A stretch of DNA of 64,000 nt, taken from positions 486,368 through 550,367 of the forward strand of contig JAWPHD010000235.1 of assembly GCA_037043455.1 (NCBI GenBank). The letters run 5' to 3'. Origin of the DNA: Cyrtodaria siliqua (Eukaryota; Mollusca; Bivalvia; Adapedonta; Hiatellidae). Position 1 is the first letter of the stretch. The number at the start of each line of letters is the position of its first letter. Of the stretch, positions 1 through 11,599 are shown piece after piece. A program made the translations under genes and the position numbers. The notes below the pieces were generated by a model that worked only from the letters and a program-made list of their open reading frames with translations, was not told where the DNA came from and ran no database searches.

Positions 1-24
1 TGTTGTTGTTGTTGTTGTTGTTAT
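1..24. repeat. (TGT)n microsatellite at window edge
   Basis: Seven or more TGT units. Read on the minus strand it is (ACA)n and continues the open frame of the adjacent LINE C-terminus as a run of threonines, so it probably expanded inside or at the 3' end of that element. Confidence 0.9.
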
Positions 25-300
25 TAACTGAATGAACTTTGGAATAATTGGCCTAAGCCAGAAATAGCGATTTACATATTTTTTCCTTAAATCAGTATAT
101 AGTGTACATTCTAAAATAAAATGAAATTCGTCTTCCAATGTGTTACAAACGGAACTTGTCCTTTCATTAACTGCTGTTTTATGTGGCTTATGCCAACGCC
201 CTGACCCTATATTTAACCTATGTGATGACATTCTAAGTTGTGACAAGACCACATGGAATTTTCTCTTTTTTTACAATATCTAAGTAAGGTTTATACGTAA
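1..300 (-). pseudogene. LINE C-terminal RT tail with degenerate CCHC region
   Basis: On the minus strand a frame reads YKPYLDIVKKEK, then after a frameshift near 240 LRMSSHRLNIGSGRW, and then EDEFHFILEC and LRKKYVNRYF. These align with FEPYLKLPRNYY, TTNHRFPVETGRF, GDEFHYLLKC and LRKKYIPRYF in the copy ending at 22,259. The histidine and last cysteine of the C-x2-C...H...C motif are present. The first C-x2-C is reduced to a single cysteine in SSVCNT. The frame stays open to the window edge through threonine codons. Confidence 0.7.
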
Positions 301-1001
301 ACTCATGGTAAAGCGATTATATGTAGCCCTAGTCGATTTATGTTTACGTGTATTCCAATTTTGTATAAAAGTCAGTCCATTTGGCGGGGGAAAAACAGCA
401 TTAAATAGTTTAAATAGATATGTTAAAACACTGTCGATTCCATAACAAAATAATTCATTTATAACCTTGACAGGTTGCTTACAAGCTTTAGTAATCTCAA
501 GCAGAGATATTGCAATATTTAATTCTTCAAACATGACTTGAAGTTCACCATTTATATATCTCTCATTAAAGAATAAAACATCATCATCAGGTTGAAACAA
601 TATGTCATTAGGATCATTGATGGCTTGAAAATAGCGTGCAAACGTATCAACGTTGAATGTGTTTGATCTTTTAGGGGCATGTATACACTTTAACATATGC
701 CATGTTTTTATAACGAGATTTTTCTAGTTTGTCGTTGTTTTTTATCATGCTCATGATTGTGTCTCCGAAATGTACTTTTATATTCAGTTCTCGCCTTTGT
801 CATGCTTATTCTATGTGTGTCGTTGATAATAGATCGATATGCATTCAAATTACTATAAAATTGTTTTCGTTTTGTATCACATGTTTCATCGAACCACGAC
901 TGACTTTGCACGGGATTATTCTGAGACTTTTTATCAGAATCTCTAAATATTACTTTCTTAAACAAAAGATTGCAAAGAGATAATAATATCATAAAACTCA
1001 T
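280..1001 (-). pseudogene. LINE linker and N-terminal reverse transcriptase fragment
   Basis: Two minus-strand frames cover the region between endonuclease and RT. The 1,001-708 frame has SQSWFDETC followed by basic residues, matching NKPWFGQKC in the fuller copy. The 696-280 frame has an acidic DDDVLFFNERYINGELQVMF stretch, then YLFKLFNAVFPPPNG. These match DDDVILNSPITPDEIL and PIYTKLFNIILDTGFLPTSW of the fuller copy, i.e. the region just before RT motif 1. After about 385 the frame passes directly into sequence belonging near the C-terminus, so an internal deletion of well over 1 kb has removed the polymerase core. Confidence 0.7.
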
Positions 1002-1142
1002 CCAAATTGTTATCTAAGTCTTCTTTACTATGCACAGTGGTCAACTCATCTGCTATCAAATTAAGGTGCTCCTGTACATTAGACTGATTCAACATTTCTA
1101 CATATTGCATATTTTTATTATTGTCCCATTTATATTTATAAT

Positions 1143-1500
1143 CTAGTGTTTTATCTTGAATAGTCTCTGCTCGCTTAAAATTGTATTTGCACGTAATGAA
1201 AAACTAACAGCACAATGGTCAGATAGAATATTTGGCTCCTTTACTTCAAAGCTATGAAACATGTTAATAAGTTCTGCTCTACACAATACATAGTCAATCA
1301 CACTACTACCGTTATTTTTAACGCAGGTATATCTACCAACGTATTTATCTTCCCCTATTCTACCGTTAACTATTCTCAGTCCAGTGTTTTTACAAAAATC
1401 GAACAATAGTTTTCCCATTTCATTGCAAACGCTATCGTTTAGAAAATGTGTCCACTATATATTCATCTGGGAGTAGAGAACAGACAAAACAACGATAACG
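1143..1500 (-). pseudogene. LINE endonuclease fragment (C-terminal part of APE domain)
   Basis: The minus-strand frame at 1,418-1,143 shows the end of an apurinic-endonuclease-like domain. A segment NGRIGEDKYVGRYTC is followed by the conserved hydrophobic SVIDYVLC and the catalytic-type ILSDHCAVSF motif (S-D-H). The intact copy downstream has NGRFGKDKDIGKCTF, SLIDYSIC and FSDGHALLSL at the same spacing. Similarity weakens upstream of about 1,440, where another frame continues to about 1,500. The N-terminal half of the endonuclease, with the GDxN and ET residues, is not present. In an intact element this domain nicks target DNA to prime reverse transcription. Confidence 0.75.
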
Positions 1501-1902
1501 CAATTTTAAAGCAACATTACGTTCAAACAACACATTTAAAGTGTTAAAACGGGATGAGTATGCATACTTTCTTCGTTTGGTGTTGAGAGATGAGTATACA
1601 ATGTAAGTTGTGAGAACGTTTTCTTACAAAACATCATCTTGTTCAGCAAGGCAGTATAGGTATTAAATCGTATTTGTCATCTGTGTCATGATAAACACCA
1701 AAAACATCTCAACTTTGTACTATGTGTTTAATTGTTCACACTCATCCGCTCAGTAGTGCAGTAGTGTTATTCTGTCATAATTACCAGATATGTGTATTAA
1801 TACAAAGACGAAAACGGCGCAATTTATTTCCCTGGCATCGTGTAAGGGACGTCTGTGTCCCAGTGAATCTGCTCGTCTCTGAACCGGGGACCTATGGTTC
1901 CA
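1501..1902. other. No recognisable feature
   Basis: AT-rich unique sequence between the LINE remnant and the 46-bp array. A 78-aa frame starting at 1,722 ends inside the array and shows no family features. The last about 50 bp, with AACCGGGGACCTATGG, lead directly into the repeat. Confidence 0.5.
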
Positions 1903-3325
1903 GCCTCACTGAGGTATACCGGGAGGTACTGTGTTACGGGGTCTATCCCCATCACTGAGGTACACCTTGAGGTACTGTGTTACGGGGTCTATACCCATCA
2001 CTGAGGTACACCGGAAGGTATTGTGTTACGGGGTATATCCTCATCACTGAGGTACACCTTGAGGTACTGTGTTACGGGGTCTATACCCATCAATGAGGTA
2101 CAACCGGAGGTACTGTGTTACGGGGTCTATCCCCATCACTGAGGTACACCGGATGGTATTGTGTTAAGGGGTATATCCTCATCACTGAGATACACTGGGA
2201 GGTACTGTGTTACGGGGTCTATCCCCATCATTGAGGTACACCAGGAGGTACTGTGTTACGGGGTCTATCCCCACCACTGAGGTACACCCGGAGGTACTGT
2301 GTTACGGGGTCTATCCCCATCACTGAGGTACACCGGGAGGTACTGTGCTACGGGGTCTATCCCCATCACTGAGGTACACCTTGAGGTACTGTGTTACGGG
2401 GTATATACCCATCACTAAGGTACACCCGGAGGTACTGTGTTACGGGGTCTATCCCCATCACTGAGGTACACCGGAAGGTATTGTGTTACGGGGTATATCC
2501 TCATCACTGAGGTACACCTTGAGGTACTGTGTTACGGGGTCTATAGCCATCACTGAGGTACACCCGGAGGTACTGTGTTACGGGGTCTATCCCCATCACT
2601 TACGTACACCCGGAGGTACAGTGTTACTAGGTTTATCCCCACCACTGAGATACACCGGAAGGTACTGTGTTACGGGGTCTATCCCCACCTCTGAGATACA
2701 TCCGGAGGTACTGTGTTACGGGGTATATCCCCACCACTGAGATACACCGGGAGGTGCTGTGTTACGGGGTCTATCCCCCTCACTGAGGTACACCCGGAGG
2801 TACTGTGTTGCAGGGTCTATCCCCATCACTTACGTACACCCGGAGGTACAATGTTACTAGGTATATCCCCACCGCTGAGATACACCCGGAGCTACTGTGT
2901 TACGGGGTACATCCCCACCACTGAGGTACACCCGGAGATACTGTGTTACGGGATCTATCCCCGTCACTGAGGTACACCGGGGGTACTGTGTTACGGGATC
3001 TATCCCCATCACAGAGGTGCACCGGGGGTACTGTGTTACGGGATCTATCCCCATCACTGAGGTGCACCGGGAGATACTGTGCTACGGAGTCTATTCCCAT
3101 CACTGAGGTACATCGGGAGGTACTGTGTTACGGGATCTATCCTCATCACTGAGGTGAACCGGGAGGTACTGTGTTACGGGATCTATCCCCATCACTGAGG
3201 TGCACCGGGAGGTACTGTGTTACGGGATCTATCCCCATCACTGAGGTGCACAGGGAGGTACTGTGCTACGGAGTCTATCCCCAGCTCTGAGGTACACCCG
3301 GAGGTACTGTGCTACGGGGTCTATC
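1903..3325. repeat. 46-bp minisatellite, about 31 copies
   Basis: A head-to-tail unit of about 46 bp with cores GGTACTGTGTTACGGGGTCT and ATCCCCATCACTGAGGTAC. Copies differ by substitutions (CAT/CAC, GGGATC/GGGGTC, ACCTTG/ACCCGG), and several variants form runs, which is usual for unequal exchange. Both strands carry 60-85-aa open frames here because most units lack stops in some frames. None looks like a protein. The array ends abruptly at CTATCAAAACCC. Confidence 0.95.
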
Positions 3326-4985
3326 AAAACCCATAATAATCTATTCGGTAGTAAGAGAAGGAAAGTGCGTGTGCGAAGCGGTTCGATAACAAACATAATG
3401 CAGAGCTGGGTCTTTGAATATTTTACTCGTGCTTGGTTTACAAAACCCCTCAGTTTTTTAAAACTGTGAGTATCATTACTCATCAACTTAATACAAATAC
3501 TCTAAACTTTAAAAAAATCATGAGAATTATTTGTGTATGTATTGTCCTGTGGAACAGTTTATTCATATTTACATGATATAATTTGTTCCAAGCTTGTGTC
3601 TAATATTAAGGTCCTAGAGTGTCTATTTTGTTTTCACTTAACTTGCATTTGAAATGTATTAATTTACATCCGTTTGAAAGCATTCATGAACTATTTAAAG
3701 AAAGTGTTTACTCTGAAAGAGTTCCTTGTTATTAATTAAATACTCATTGAGTAAATACTCATTGCAGCTGAAACTGATCTGTAACTCTGTAATCACTAAT
3801 GAGTTCAAATGGATGAACGGGTCATCAACAATGATATTCAGTCTCTTCCAGAGTGTATAAGAACTGGTTTAATATAGCAAACAATATCGATATTTTACAA
3901 ATCAAGATACATATATATATATATTGTTCTGAAATTGATTTGTCCGCAAAATCATAAATAGTTTTTTTCTTAAATAAACACATGTACTGGTCGGAAAATG
4001 TGATAACGGACAGGTTATATGAGATAACGAACAGGTTAAATGTAACATGTTAATGTAACACGTTCAGTTTCAACAGCGAGATTGGTTGTAAAGTTCTAAT
4101 TATTATTTTTATAATCAATCTGTTCCATATTAATTTTAGGCGTTAACATGTTACGCGCCTTCCCAGTCCTCCCCATGAACCCCCCACTCACTAACTGGAA
4201 ATCGTAAATATGCACCTTCGCAGGATCAGTATAACACAGACATGTATAGGTATGATGTTAATTAACTACGAAGCCAGTGATTACAATACAATAACGGTAA
4301 ATTGTGGATAGTAAATTACCTGTTAAACAATTCTTGTTACCACCAATACTGTCAACAGAACCGTATCCACGTATGCATCCTGGTCAAATGAATGTCAACT
4401 TGAAATTCTTAAAGACACCACCAACAAGTTTTCACCTGGAACGTTCTGATCAGTAACTGTTATCCCAAATGACACCACTTAATTATATTGCAATATGCTG
4501 TCCACATTCCCAAAAGACACTGCATACACTTTTATATTGTATGGTATCATTATGTTTGTTCTATCGGAACCATGAATCTCTCAAACGCCGCGATCCATAT
4601 TGACGTGGTGTGTGCACAGTATGTTGTTATAGGTGCATCAAGAGAATCTGACGTAAACAAATATATACGGCACGACAACTTTATTACTCGGACGGCCTTA
4701 TTAACTGGACGGCTTGTTTGTTTATCGTTTTACATTATTTTCCAGCGCATATTACGGTGAATGTTTAGTGGTGGACGCAGACCACCCACTTATTCCTTGG
4801 CAGAACCGGTACTGTATATCTCCCTTGTTAGAACCAGTACTGTATATCTCCCGCCATTCGTAAGAATCGACACTTTCTCCATTAGAAGTCGCGCTCCTAG
4901 ACTGGCATCAGTCCTTAATATTATAACCTTTTAACTATTATTATAGAATTTCCTTAGCACTGAAAGAGGCAAATATCTCCACTTA
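3326..4985. other. AT-rich unique sequence without a gene I can support
   Basis: It contains a short (TA)n run at 3,910-3,924, a 20-bp imperfect duplication (GATAACGGACAGGTTA-like) at 3,998-4,040, and a tandem duplication with ACTGTATATCTCCC at 4,803-4,852. A 90-aa frame at 4,488-4,760 has no signal peptide, motif or composition that convinces me it is coding. Confidence 0.5.
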
Positions 4986-4990
4986 TAACG

Positions 4991-5030
4991 TGTATGGTCT
5001 TACTTGTATGGTCTTACTTGTATGGTCTTA
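4991..5030. repeat. 14-bp tandem repeat, about 3 copies
   Basis: TGTATGGTCTTACT is repeated nearly three times without mismatches. Confidence 0.85.
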
Positions 5031-5149
5031 TCTGAGAACATATAAATTCAGCCATGAAGAGAAACAGAGCTTGAAATAAAATAAACATTTTTTATAAAAA
5101 GTATTATTTTATTTTTTAATTTGTCTAATTTTATTATTTATAGTCTAAT

Positions 5150-5240
5150 TTATAGACTGATAGGATTCGAACCAGTAGCGGTGAGAATGTTTCAAACGCA
5201 GAGTATTTACCCTCTCGACAACAGAGAATCACTGAAGGAG
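5150..5240 (-). ncRNA. tRNA-Ser-like remnant (possible SINE head)
   Basis: On the minus strand GGTTCGAATCC (5,173-5,163) is an exact T-loop/B-box. About 45 nt 5' of it is TGTCGAGAGGG, an A-box/D-loop-like stretch. Between them is TTTGAAAC, compatible with a Ser-UGA anticodon loop, and then a longer variable region, as in serine tRNAs. The anticodon and T stems do not pair well, so this is a decayed tRNA or tRNA-derived element, not a working tRNA. The D-arm part is also the start of the neighbouring 37-bp repeat. Confidence 0.4.
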
Positions 5241-6456
5241 TATTTACCCTCTCGACAACAGAGAATCACGGAAGGAGTATTTACCCTCTCGACAACAGGG
5301 AATCACGGAAGGAGTATTTACCCTCTCGACAACAGAGAATCACGGAAGGAGTATTTATCCTCTCGACAACAGGGAATCACGGAAGGAGTATTTACCCTCT
5401 CGACAACAGACAATCATGGAAGGAGTATTTACCCTCTCGACAACAGGGAATCACGGAAGGAGTATTTACCCTTTCGACAACAGGGAATCACGGAAGGAGT
5501 ATTTACCCTCTCGACAACAGAGAATCACGGAAGGAGTATTTACCCTCTCGACAACAGAGAATCACGGAGGAGTATTTACCCTCTCGACAACAGAGAATCA
5601 CGGAAGGAGTATTTTCACCCTCGACAACAGAGAATCGCGGAAGGAGTATTTACCCTCTCGACAACAGGGAATCACGGAAGGAGTATTTACCCTCTCGACA
5701 ACAGGGAATCGCGGAAGGAGTATTTACCCACTCGACAACAGAGAATCGCGAAGGAGTATTTACCTCTCGACATCAGGGAATCACGGAAGGAGTATTTACC
5801 CTCTCGACAACAGAGAATCACGGAAGGAGTATTTACCCTCTCGACAACAGGGAATCACGGAAGGAGTATTTACCCTCTCGACAACAGAGAATCACGGAAG
5901 GAGTATTTACCCTCTCGACAACAGAGAATCACGGAAGGAGTATTTATCCTCTCGACAACAGATAATCAAGGAAGGAGTATTTACCCTCTCGACAACAGAG
6001 AATCACGGAAGGAGTATTTACCCTCTCGACAACAGAGAATCAAGGAAGGAGTATTTATCCTCTCGACAACAGAGAATCACGGAAGGAGTATTTACCCTCT
6101 CGCAGCAGAGAATCACGGAAGGAGTATTTACCCTCTCGACAACAGAGAATCACGGAAGGAGTATTTACCCTCTCGACAACAGAGAATCACGGAAGGAGTA
6201 TTTACCCTCTCGACAATAGAGAATCACGGAAGGAGTATTTACCCCCTCGACAACAGAGAATCACGGAAGGAGTATTTATCCTCTCGACAACAGAGAATCA
6301 AGGAAGGAGTATTTACCCTCTCGACAACAGAGAATCACGGAAGGAGTATTTACCCTCTCGACAACAGAAAATCACGGAAGGAGTATTTACCCTCTCGACA
6401 ACAGGGAATCACGGAAGAAGTATTTACTCTCTCGGCAACAGAGAATCACGGAAGGA
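5201..6456. repeat. 37-bp minisatellite, about 34 copies
   Basis: The unit is about 37 bp with core GAGTATTTACCCTCTCGACA followed by ACAGAGAATCACGGAAG. It has few variants (GGG/GAG, CAC/CAAG/CGC). Because 37 is not a multiple of three, a reading frame cycles through all three phases and gives a 37-residue super-repeat. None of the three phases has a stop on the plus strand, so a 473-aa frame (5,121-6,542) and a 267-aa frame exist. I read these as by-products of the repeat. On the minus strand every unit repeats the A-box-like GTCGAGAGGG of the adjacent tRNA-like sequence. Confidence 0.95.
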
Positions 6457-6540
6457 AAATAATTCATTGTGTCGTGCATAATGTAGAAGTGCAAATGTTA
6501 ATGAACATACTTTTATCGAAACATGTATATCTAGTTATAT

Positions 6541-6667
6541 GACTGTTCGTCCGTACGTTTGCCTGACTCATGACTGTTCGTCCGTACGTTTGCCTGACTC
6601 ATGACTGTTCGCCCGTACGTTTGCCTGACTATGACTGTTCGTCCGTACGTTTGCCTGACTCATGACT
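6541..6667. repeat. 31-bp tandem repeat, about 4 copies
   Basis: The unit contains GACTGTTCGTCCGTACGTTT and GCCTGACTCAT. Copies are nearly identical, with one T/C change in copy 3 and one single-base loss. Confidence 0.92.
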
Positions 6668-7623
6668 GAGTATTTCATAAGTATTGAGTACTACGCTACA
6701 TTTGTTTTGTTGCACATTACGTATAATGAAACATTATATTGTAAGTTGTTAAGACATTTAGGTGTAATGTATGTATAGGGTTTAACTTCGCTTTTGGCAA
6801 TCATTCAGTTATATCTCAATGCTAACACTATATGTGGTTTTATTGCGTTTTTATATACTAATCAAAGTCCTAAGTACCCACCTAAGAATATGCCAATAAT
6901 ATTCTCATTGTTTTGTGTATCTCTAATATGGAACATCAGCAATAAATGTGTTTTGTATATTATTTGCTACCAATTTTAAGAAGTTAATATCTTTAAGCGG
7001 ACTTCAATTTCTGTTATGTGTTTCATGAGCATAGTTCATTTTGTCATATAAAGGTAGGATAACTCCCAAAAGATGTTTCAATTGTTAAAAAACAAATTGT
7101 AGTATTTTTTTGTATTTTTTTTTTGAAACTATTGGTCAAAACAAAATAATTTCACACAACCATTCTAAAATAGATTTAAAATAATATTTTTTTTAGATAA
7201 GATACAAATGTGAGTAATTAGGAATTGTGTTCAGTGCATGTATATAAATAACGCTCATATTATTTACATTAAGGTGTCTGAACTGACGTATATATCCTAT
7301 GCTTGCTGTATAGTAATTTGTACAATCAAAGTACAATCGAATTAACTAATGTGTCACTTACAACTGACAGTTGGTCCGGAGGCGATGTTGTGTACTGTTG
7401 CTGATCCTGCTTCTAGCTTCATGAGGCACATTCAATATGTTCAGTTTGCGTTCCGTTTACGTTCCAGTTGCATTTCGTTACGCTCCGTTGCTTCTTTTTC
7501 TTGCTTATTTTACGTGGACCAGGCTATTTGTTTGCAAGAAGAAGAATTTTGCTAATTTGGTTTATGCCCCCCGAAGGAAAGGCAAATTATGCAGAGAAAA
7601 ACTAACAGGACGCCGATTAAAAT
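6668..7623. other. AT-rich unique sequence, no supported gene
   Basis: Short frames (61, 68 and 70 aa at 6,794-7,649) overlap each other and show no domain or splice context. There is a T-rich tract near 7,105-7,125. Confidence 0.5.
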
Positions 7624-7649
7624 ATCACGATTGCCGTGTGTCCCTTTAA

Positions 7650-8370
7650 CTTTGCTACTGAGTATTTTACTCAATGTAAGCCCAGAGGCCGATACACTTC
7701 ACGATAATTCCTAAGAAGAGTGTGAAGAAAAATTTCAAACATTTGGATAGCCAACTTGCATGATTTTGTACTAGATGCCAAATAAAATCATTTATTTTAA
7801 AAGTGACCAAGTTATTGGCAAACTATCCAAAGGACATGTTTTAAGTTTTGTAAAGTTGCGACAGAACGTTTTCTAGAACGTTCTCTTAAAAGAGGCAAAC
7901 AGAGGCAAACAGTTTAAGACCTATCCCGCCATCAGCAGGCACATTTTACCGTGACAACACATGTATACCCTTTCTAAACCTAATGACGACTAGGTATTAC
8001 ATAGTTTGAGAATTCAAACTCTATAGACACAATATAAATGGCTTTAACCGGCCAGGCTAAACCCAAAACTGGAGCGCCGAAGTAAGAATTACCAACTCAT
8101 AATTCGTTTTATGAATATTCAAAATCACCGGTATTTTAAGAGCCCTTTAATAAGCATATACTTTTAATCGGAACATATACATTATTATATGACCTGAACA
8201 CAGGAATAGAGTTTTGGTAAACGGTTTTGTAACTACTTGTAATTTTGCCGTTATTTGGCGGGTTAGTTTCTTTGACCGAACAACAAACAACAAATTTACC
8301 CCGCCATGTCTTCAAAGCTACTTGACAGTTTATGTATGTTTGGCCAATTTCACATCTTAATAACAAAAAA
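7650..8370. other. AT-rich sequence without a supported gene
   Basis: A minus-strand 76-aa frame at 8,366-8,136 has no recognisable domain. A local direct duplication of AGAGGCAAACAG occurs at about 7,890-7,912. Nothing else is seen. Confidence 0.5.
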
Positions 8371-10790
8371 TAACTACTAACTACTAACTAGTATAACTAC
8401 TTACTACTAACTAGTATAACTACTAACTACTAACTAGTATAACTACTAACTACTAACTAGTATAACTAATAACTAGTATAACTACTAACTACTAACTAAT
8501 ATAACTACTAACTACTAACTAGTATAACTACTAACTACTAACTAATATAACTACTAACTACTAACTAGAATAACTACTAACTAGTATAACTACTAACTAC
8601 TAACTAGTATAACTAATAACTAGTATAACTACTAACTACTAACTAATATAACTACTAACTACTAACTAATATAACTACTAACTACTAACTAGAATAACTA
8701 CTAACTAGTATAACTACTAACTACTAACTAGTATAACTAATAACTAGCATAACTACTAACTACTAACTAATATAACTACTAACTACTAACTAATATAACT
8801 ACTAACTACTAACTAGTATAACTACTAACTACTAACTAGTATAACTACTAACTAGTATAACTACTAACTAGTATAACTACTAACTACTAACTAGTATAAC
8901 TAATAACTAGTATAACTACTAACTACTAACTAATATAACTACTAACTACTAACTAGTATAACTACTAACTAGTATAACTACTAACTAGTATAACTACTAA
9001 CTAATATAACTACTAACTACTTACTAGTATAACTACTAACTACTAACTAGTATAACTACTAACTACTAACTAGTATAACTACTAACTACTAACTAATATA
9101 ACTACTAACTAGTATAACTACTAACTACTAACTAGTATAACTAATAACTAGTATAACTACTAACTACTAACTAATATAACTACTAACTACTAACTAGTAT
9201 AACTACTAACTACTAACTAGTATAACTACTAACTAGTATAACTACTAACTACTAACTAGTATAACTACTAACTACTAACTAGTATAACTACTAACTACTA
9301 ACTAGTATAACTACTAACTACTAACTAATATAACTACTAACTAGTATAACTACTAACTAGTATAACTACTAACTACTAACTAGTATAACTAATAACTAGT
9401 ATAACTACTAACTACTAACTAATATAACTACTAACTACTAACTAATATAACTACTAACTACTAACTAGAATAACTACTAACTAGTATAACTACTAACTAC
9501 TAACTAATATAACTACTAACTACTAACTAGAATAACTACTAACTAGTATAACTACTAACTACTAACTAGTATAACTAATAACTAGCATAACTACTAACTA
9601 CTAACTAATATAACTACTAACTACTAACTACTATAACTACTAACTACTAACTAGTATAACTACTAACTACTAACTAGTATAACTACTAACTACTAACTAG
9701 TATAACTACTAACTACTAACTAGTATAACTACTTACTAGTATAACTACTAACTAGTATAACTACTAACTACTAACTAGTATAACTACTAACTACTAACTA
9801 GTATAACTAATAACTAGTATAACTACTAACTACTAACTAATATAACTACTAACTACTAACTAGTATAACTACTAACTACTAACTAGTATAACTAATAACT
9901 AGTATAACTACTAACTACTAACTAATATAACTACTAACTACTAACTAGTATAACTACTAACTACTAACTAGTATAACTACTAACTACTAACTAGTATAAC
10001 TAATAACTAGTATAACTACTAACTACTAACTAATATAACTACTAACTAGTATAACTACTAACTACTAACAAGTATAACTACTAACTAGTATAACTACTAA
10101 CTACTAACTAGTATAACTACTAACTACTAACTAGTATAACTACTAACTACTAACTAATATAACTACTAACTAGTATAACTACTAACTAGTATAACTACTA
10201 ACTACTAACTAGTATAACTAATAACTAGTATAACTACTAACTACTAACTAATATAACTACTAACTACTAACTAATATAACTACTAACTACTAACTAGAAT
10301 AACTACTAACTAGTATAACTACTAACTACTAACTAGTATAACTAATAACTAGCATAACTACTAACTAATATAACTACTAACTACTAACTAATATAACTAC
10401 TAACTACTAACTAGTATAACTAATAACTAGTATAACTACTAACTACTAACTAGTATAACTAATAACTAGTATAACTACTAACTACTAACTACTATAACTA
10501 CTAACTACTAACTAGTATAACTACTAACTACTAACTAGTATAACTACTAACTACTAACTAGTATAACTACTAACTAGTATAACTACTAACTACTAACTAG
10601 TATAACTACTAACTACTAACTAGTATAACTACTAACTACTAACTAATATAACTACTAACTAGTATAACTACTAACTAGTATAACTACTAACTACTAACTA
10701 GTATAACTACTAACTACTAATTAGTATAACTACTAAATAGTATAACTACTAACTACTAACTAGTATAACTACTATCTACTAACTAGTATT
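8371..10790. repeat. TAACTAC/TAACTAG satellite (23-bp higher unit)
   Basis: About 2.4 kb built from 7-9-bp words (TAACTAC, TAACTAG, TATAACTAC). The commonest combined unit is 23 bp, with TAACTAGTATAACTACTAAC. Blocks with AATATAAC, AGAATAAC or AATAACTAG variants recur at larger intervals, so a higher-order pattern is present. There are no long open frames because TAA and TAG are part of the unit. Confidence 0.97.
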
Positions 10791-10852
10791 ACAGGTTTGA
10801 CTGACCTTTAAGGGGACACACGGCAATCTTGATTTGTGTAAAACTCGCGGCG

Positions 10853-10935
10853 TCTCGTCTCGTTATTGTCTCGTTAGTGTCTCGTTAGTTAGTGTCTCGT
10901 TAGTTAGTGTCTCGTTAGTGTTTCGTTAGTGTTCG
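10853..10935. repeat. Short TCTCGTTAGTG tandem repeat
   Basis: The word TCTCGTTAGTG or TCTCGTTAGTTAGTG is repeated about six times. Confidence 0.85.
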
Positions 10936-10945
10936 TGCATTTGTT

Positions 10946-11599
10946 CAATCATTAATATTAATTGTTTTACACTAGTTCAAAGTGAATTGTTGTTGCATAT
11001 TGATTATATTGCACCAATACTATATTTAAACATAAGATAAAATAACGGCATAAACATATGAAAACTCAAACTTTTATTTGGTTATATGCACCTGGTACCA
11101 AAACGTCACGCATAAATATTGCATACATGTCTGAAATTATTAAATGACCCTCCTTGTTGAACTCTCCATACACAGATGTATATTAGGTTTCTAGAGCAGC
11201 GTATATGAGTCGGGTGGGAAGTGGGGTCAATAATTCTCTTAACCTTATAATAAGGGATCATCTTTCTCTAATCCATTAATTGTCTGCTATTTTTCATACT
11301 TAACCAAATATTGTCGACAGGTTTTATAATGTTCATTCCGCATGAACAAACAACAAAGAAGTCGGACATAGAAATAAACAACAAGTCCTGACATTGAAAT
11401 AAATAATGTTCAAGTGGAACATTGAAATATAAAGTAGATGCAAGGGCGGCGGAATCAGGATTTCGTGTTAAGTCTTGAAGGATTCCGGCTGATAAAATGG
11501 TGAGAAGCTTCTAGGCCATACAGAGTTAAGCATGATATAAGTCAACGAACATGCTATTTTTGGACGCTTATGTACATGCATGTACCCATCTTGTTAAAG
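10946..11599. other. Unique AT-rich sequence, nothing recognised
   Basis: No long frame, tandem structure or RNA gene signature was found. A local partial duplication around AACAAACAACAA...GACAT(A/T)GAAATAAA lies at 11,346-11,405. Confidence 0.5.

Larger units (their letters stand above)
25..1500 (-). mobile_element. Decayed, internally deleted LINE (non-LTR retrotransposon) copy
   Basis: Read on the minus strand, pieces occur in the order expected of an APE-type LINE: end of the endonuclease (about 1,500-1,143), endonuclease-RT linker (1,001-708), N-terminal RT region (696 to about 385) and C-terminal RT tail (about 300-26). Each piece resembles the corresponding part of the fuller copy at 17.7-22.3 kb. 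It is clearly a related but different family member: it has SDH where the other has SDGH. All central RT motifs (palm A to E, including the YADD box) are missing, so the copy is dead. Several frameshifts separate the pieces. The 3' end runs into (ACA)n at the window edge, so the true terminus is not visible. Confidence 0.8.
7624..10833. mobile_element. Candidate element bounded by a 26-bp inverted repeat and filled by a tandem array
   Basis: 7,624-7,649 contains GATTGCCGTGTGTCCCTTTA. Its reverse complement recurs at 10,808-10,833 (TTAAGGGGACACACGGCAAT), with about 24 of 26 positions matching. Weaker matching (GACGCCG) continues outward. Between them lie about 720 bp of AT-rich unique DNA and then the TAACTA array. 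This fits a non-autonomous DNA element with an expanded internal array, or two solo insertions of one repeat in opposite orientation. No transposase is visible. Confidence 0.45.

Noticed and set aside
7349..7649. 68- and 70-aa overlapping frames
   Set aside because: Short, overlapping in different phases, with no domain or start context. No support as genes.
8371..10790. Introns or branch-site clusters suggested by TACTAAC
   Set aside because: The word is simply part of the tandem unit. There are no adjoining exons or splice-site pattern.
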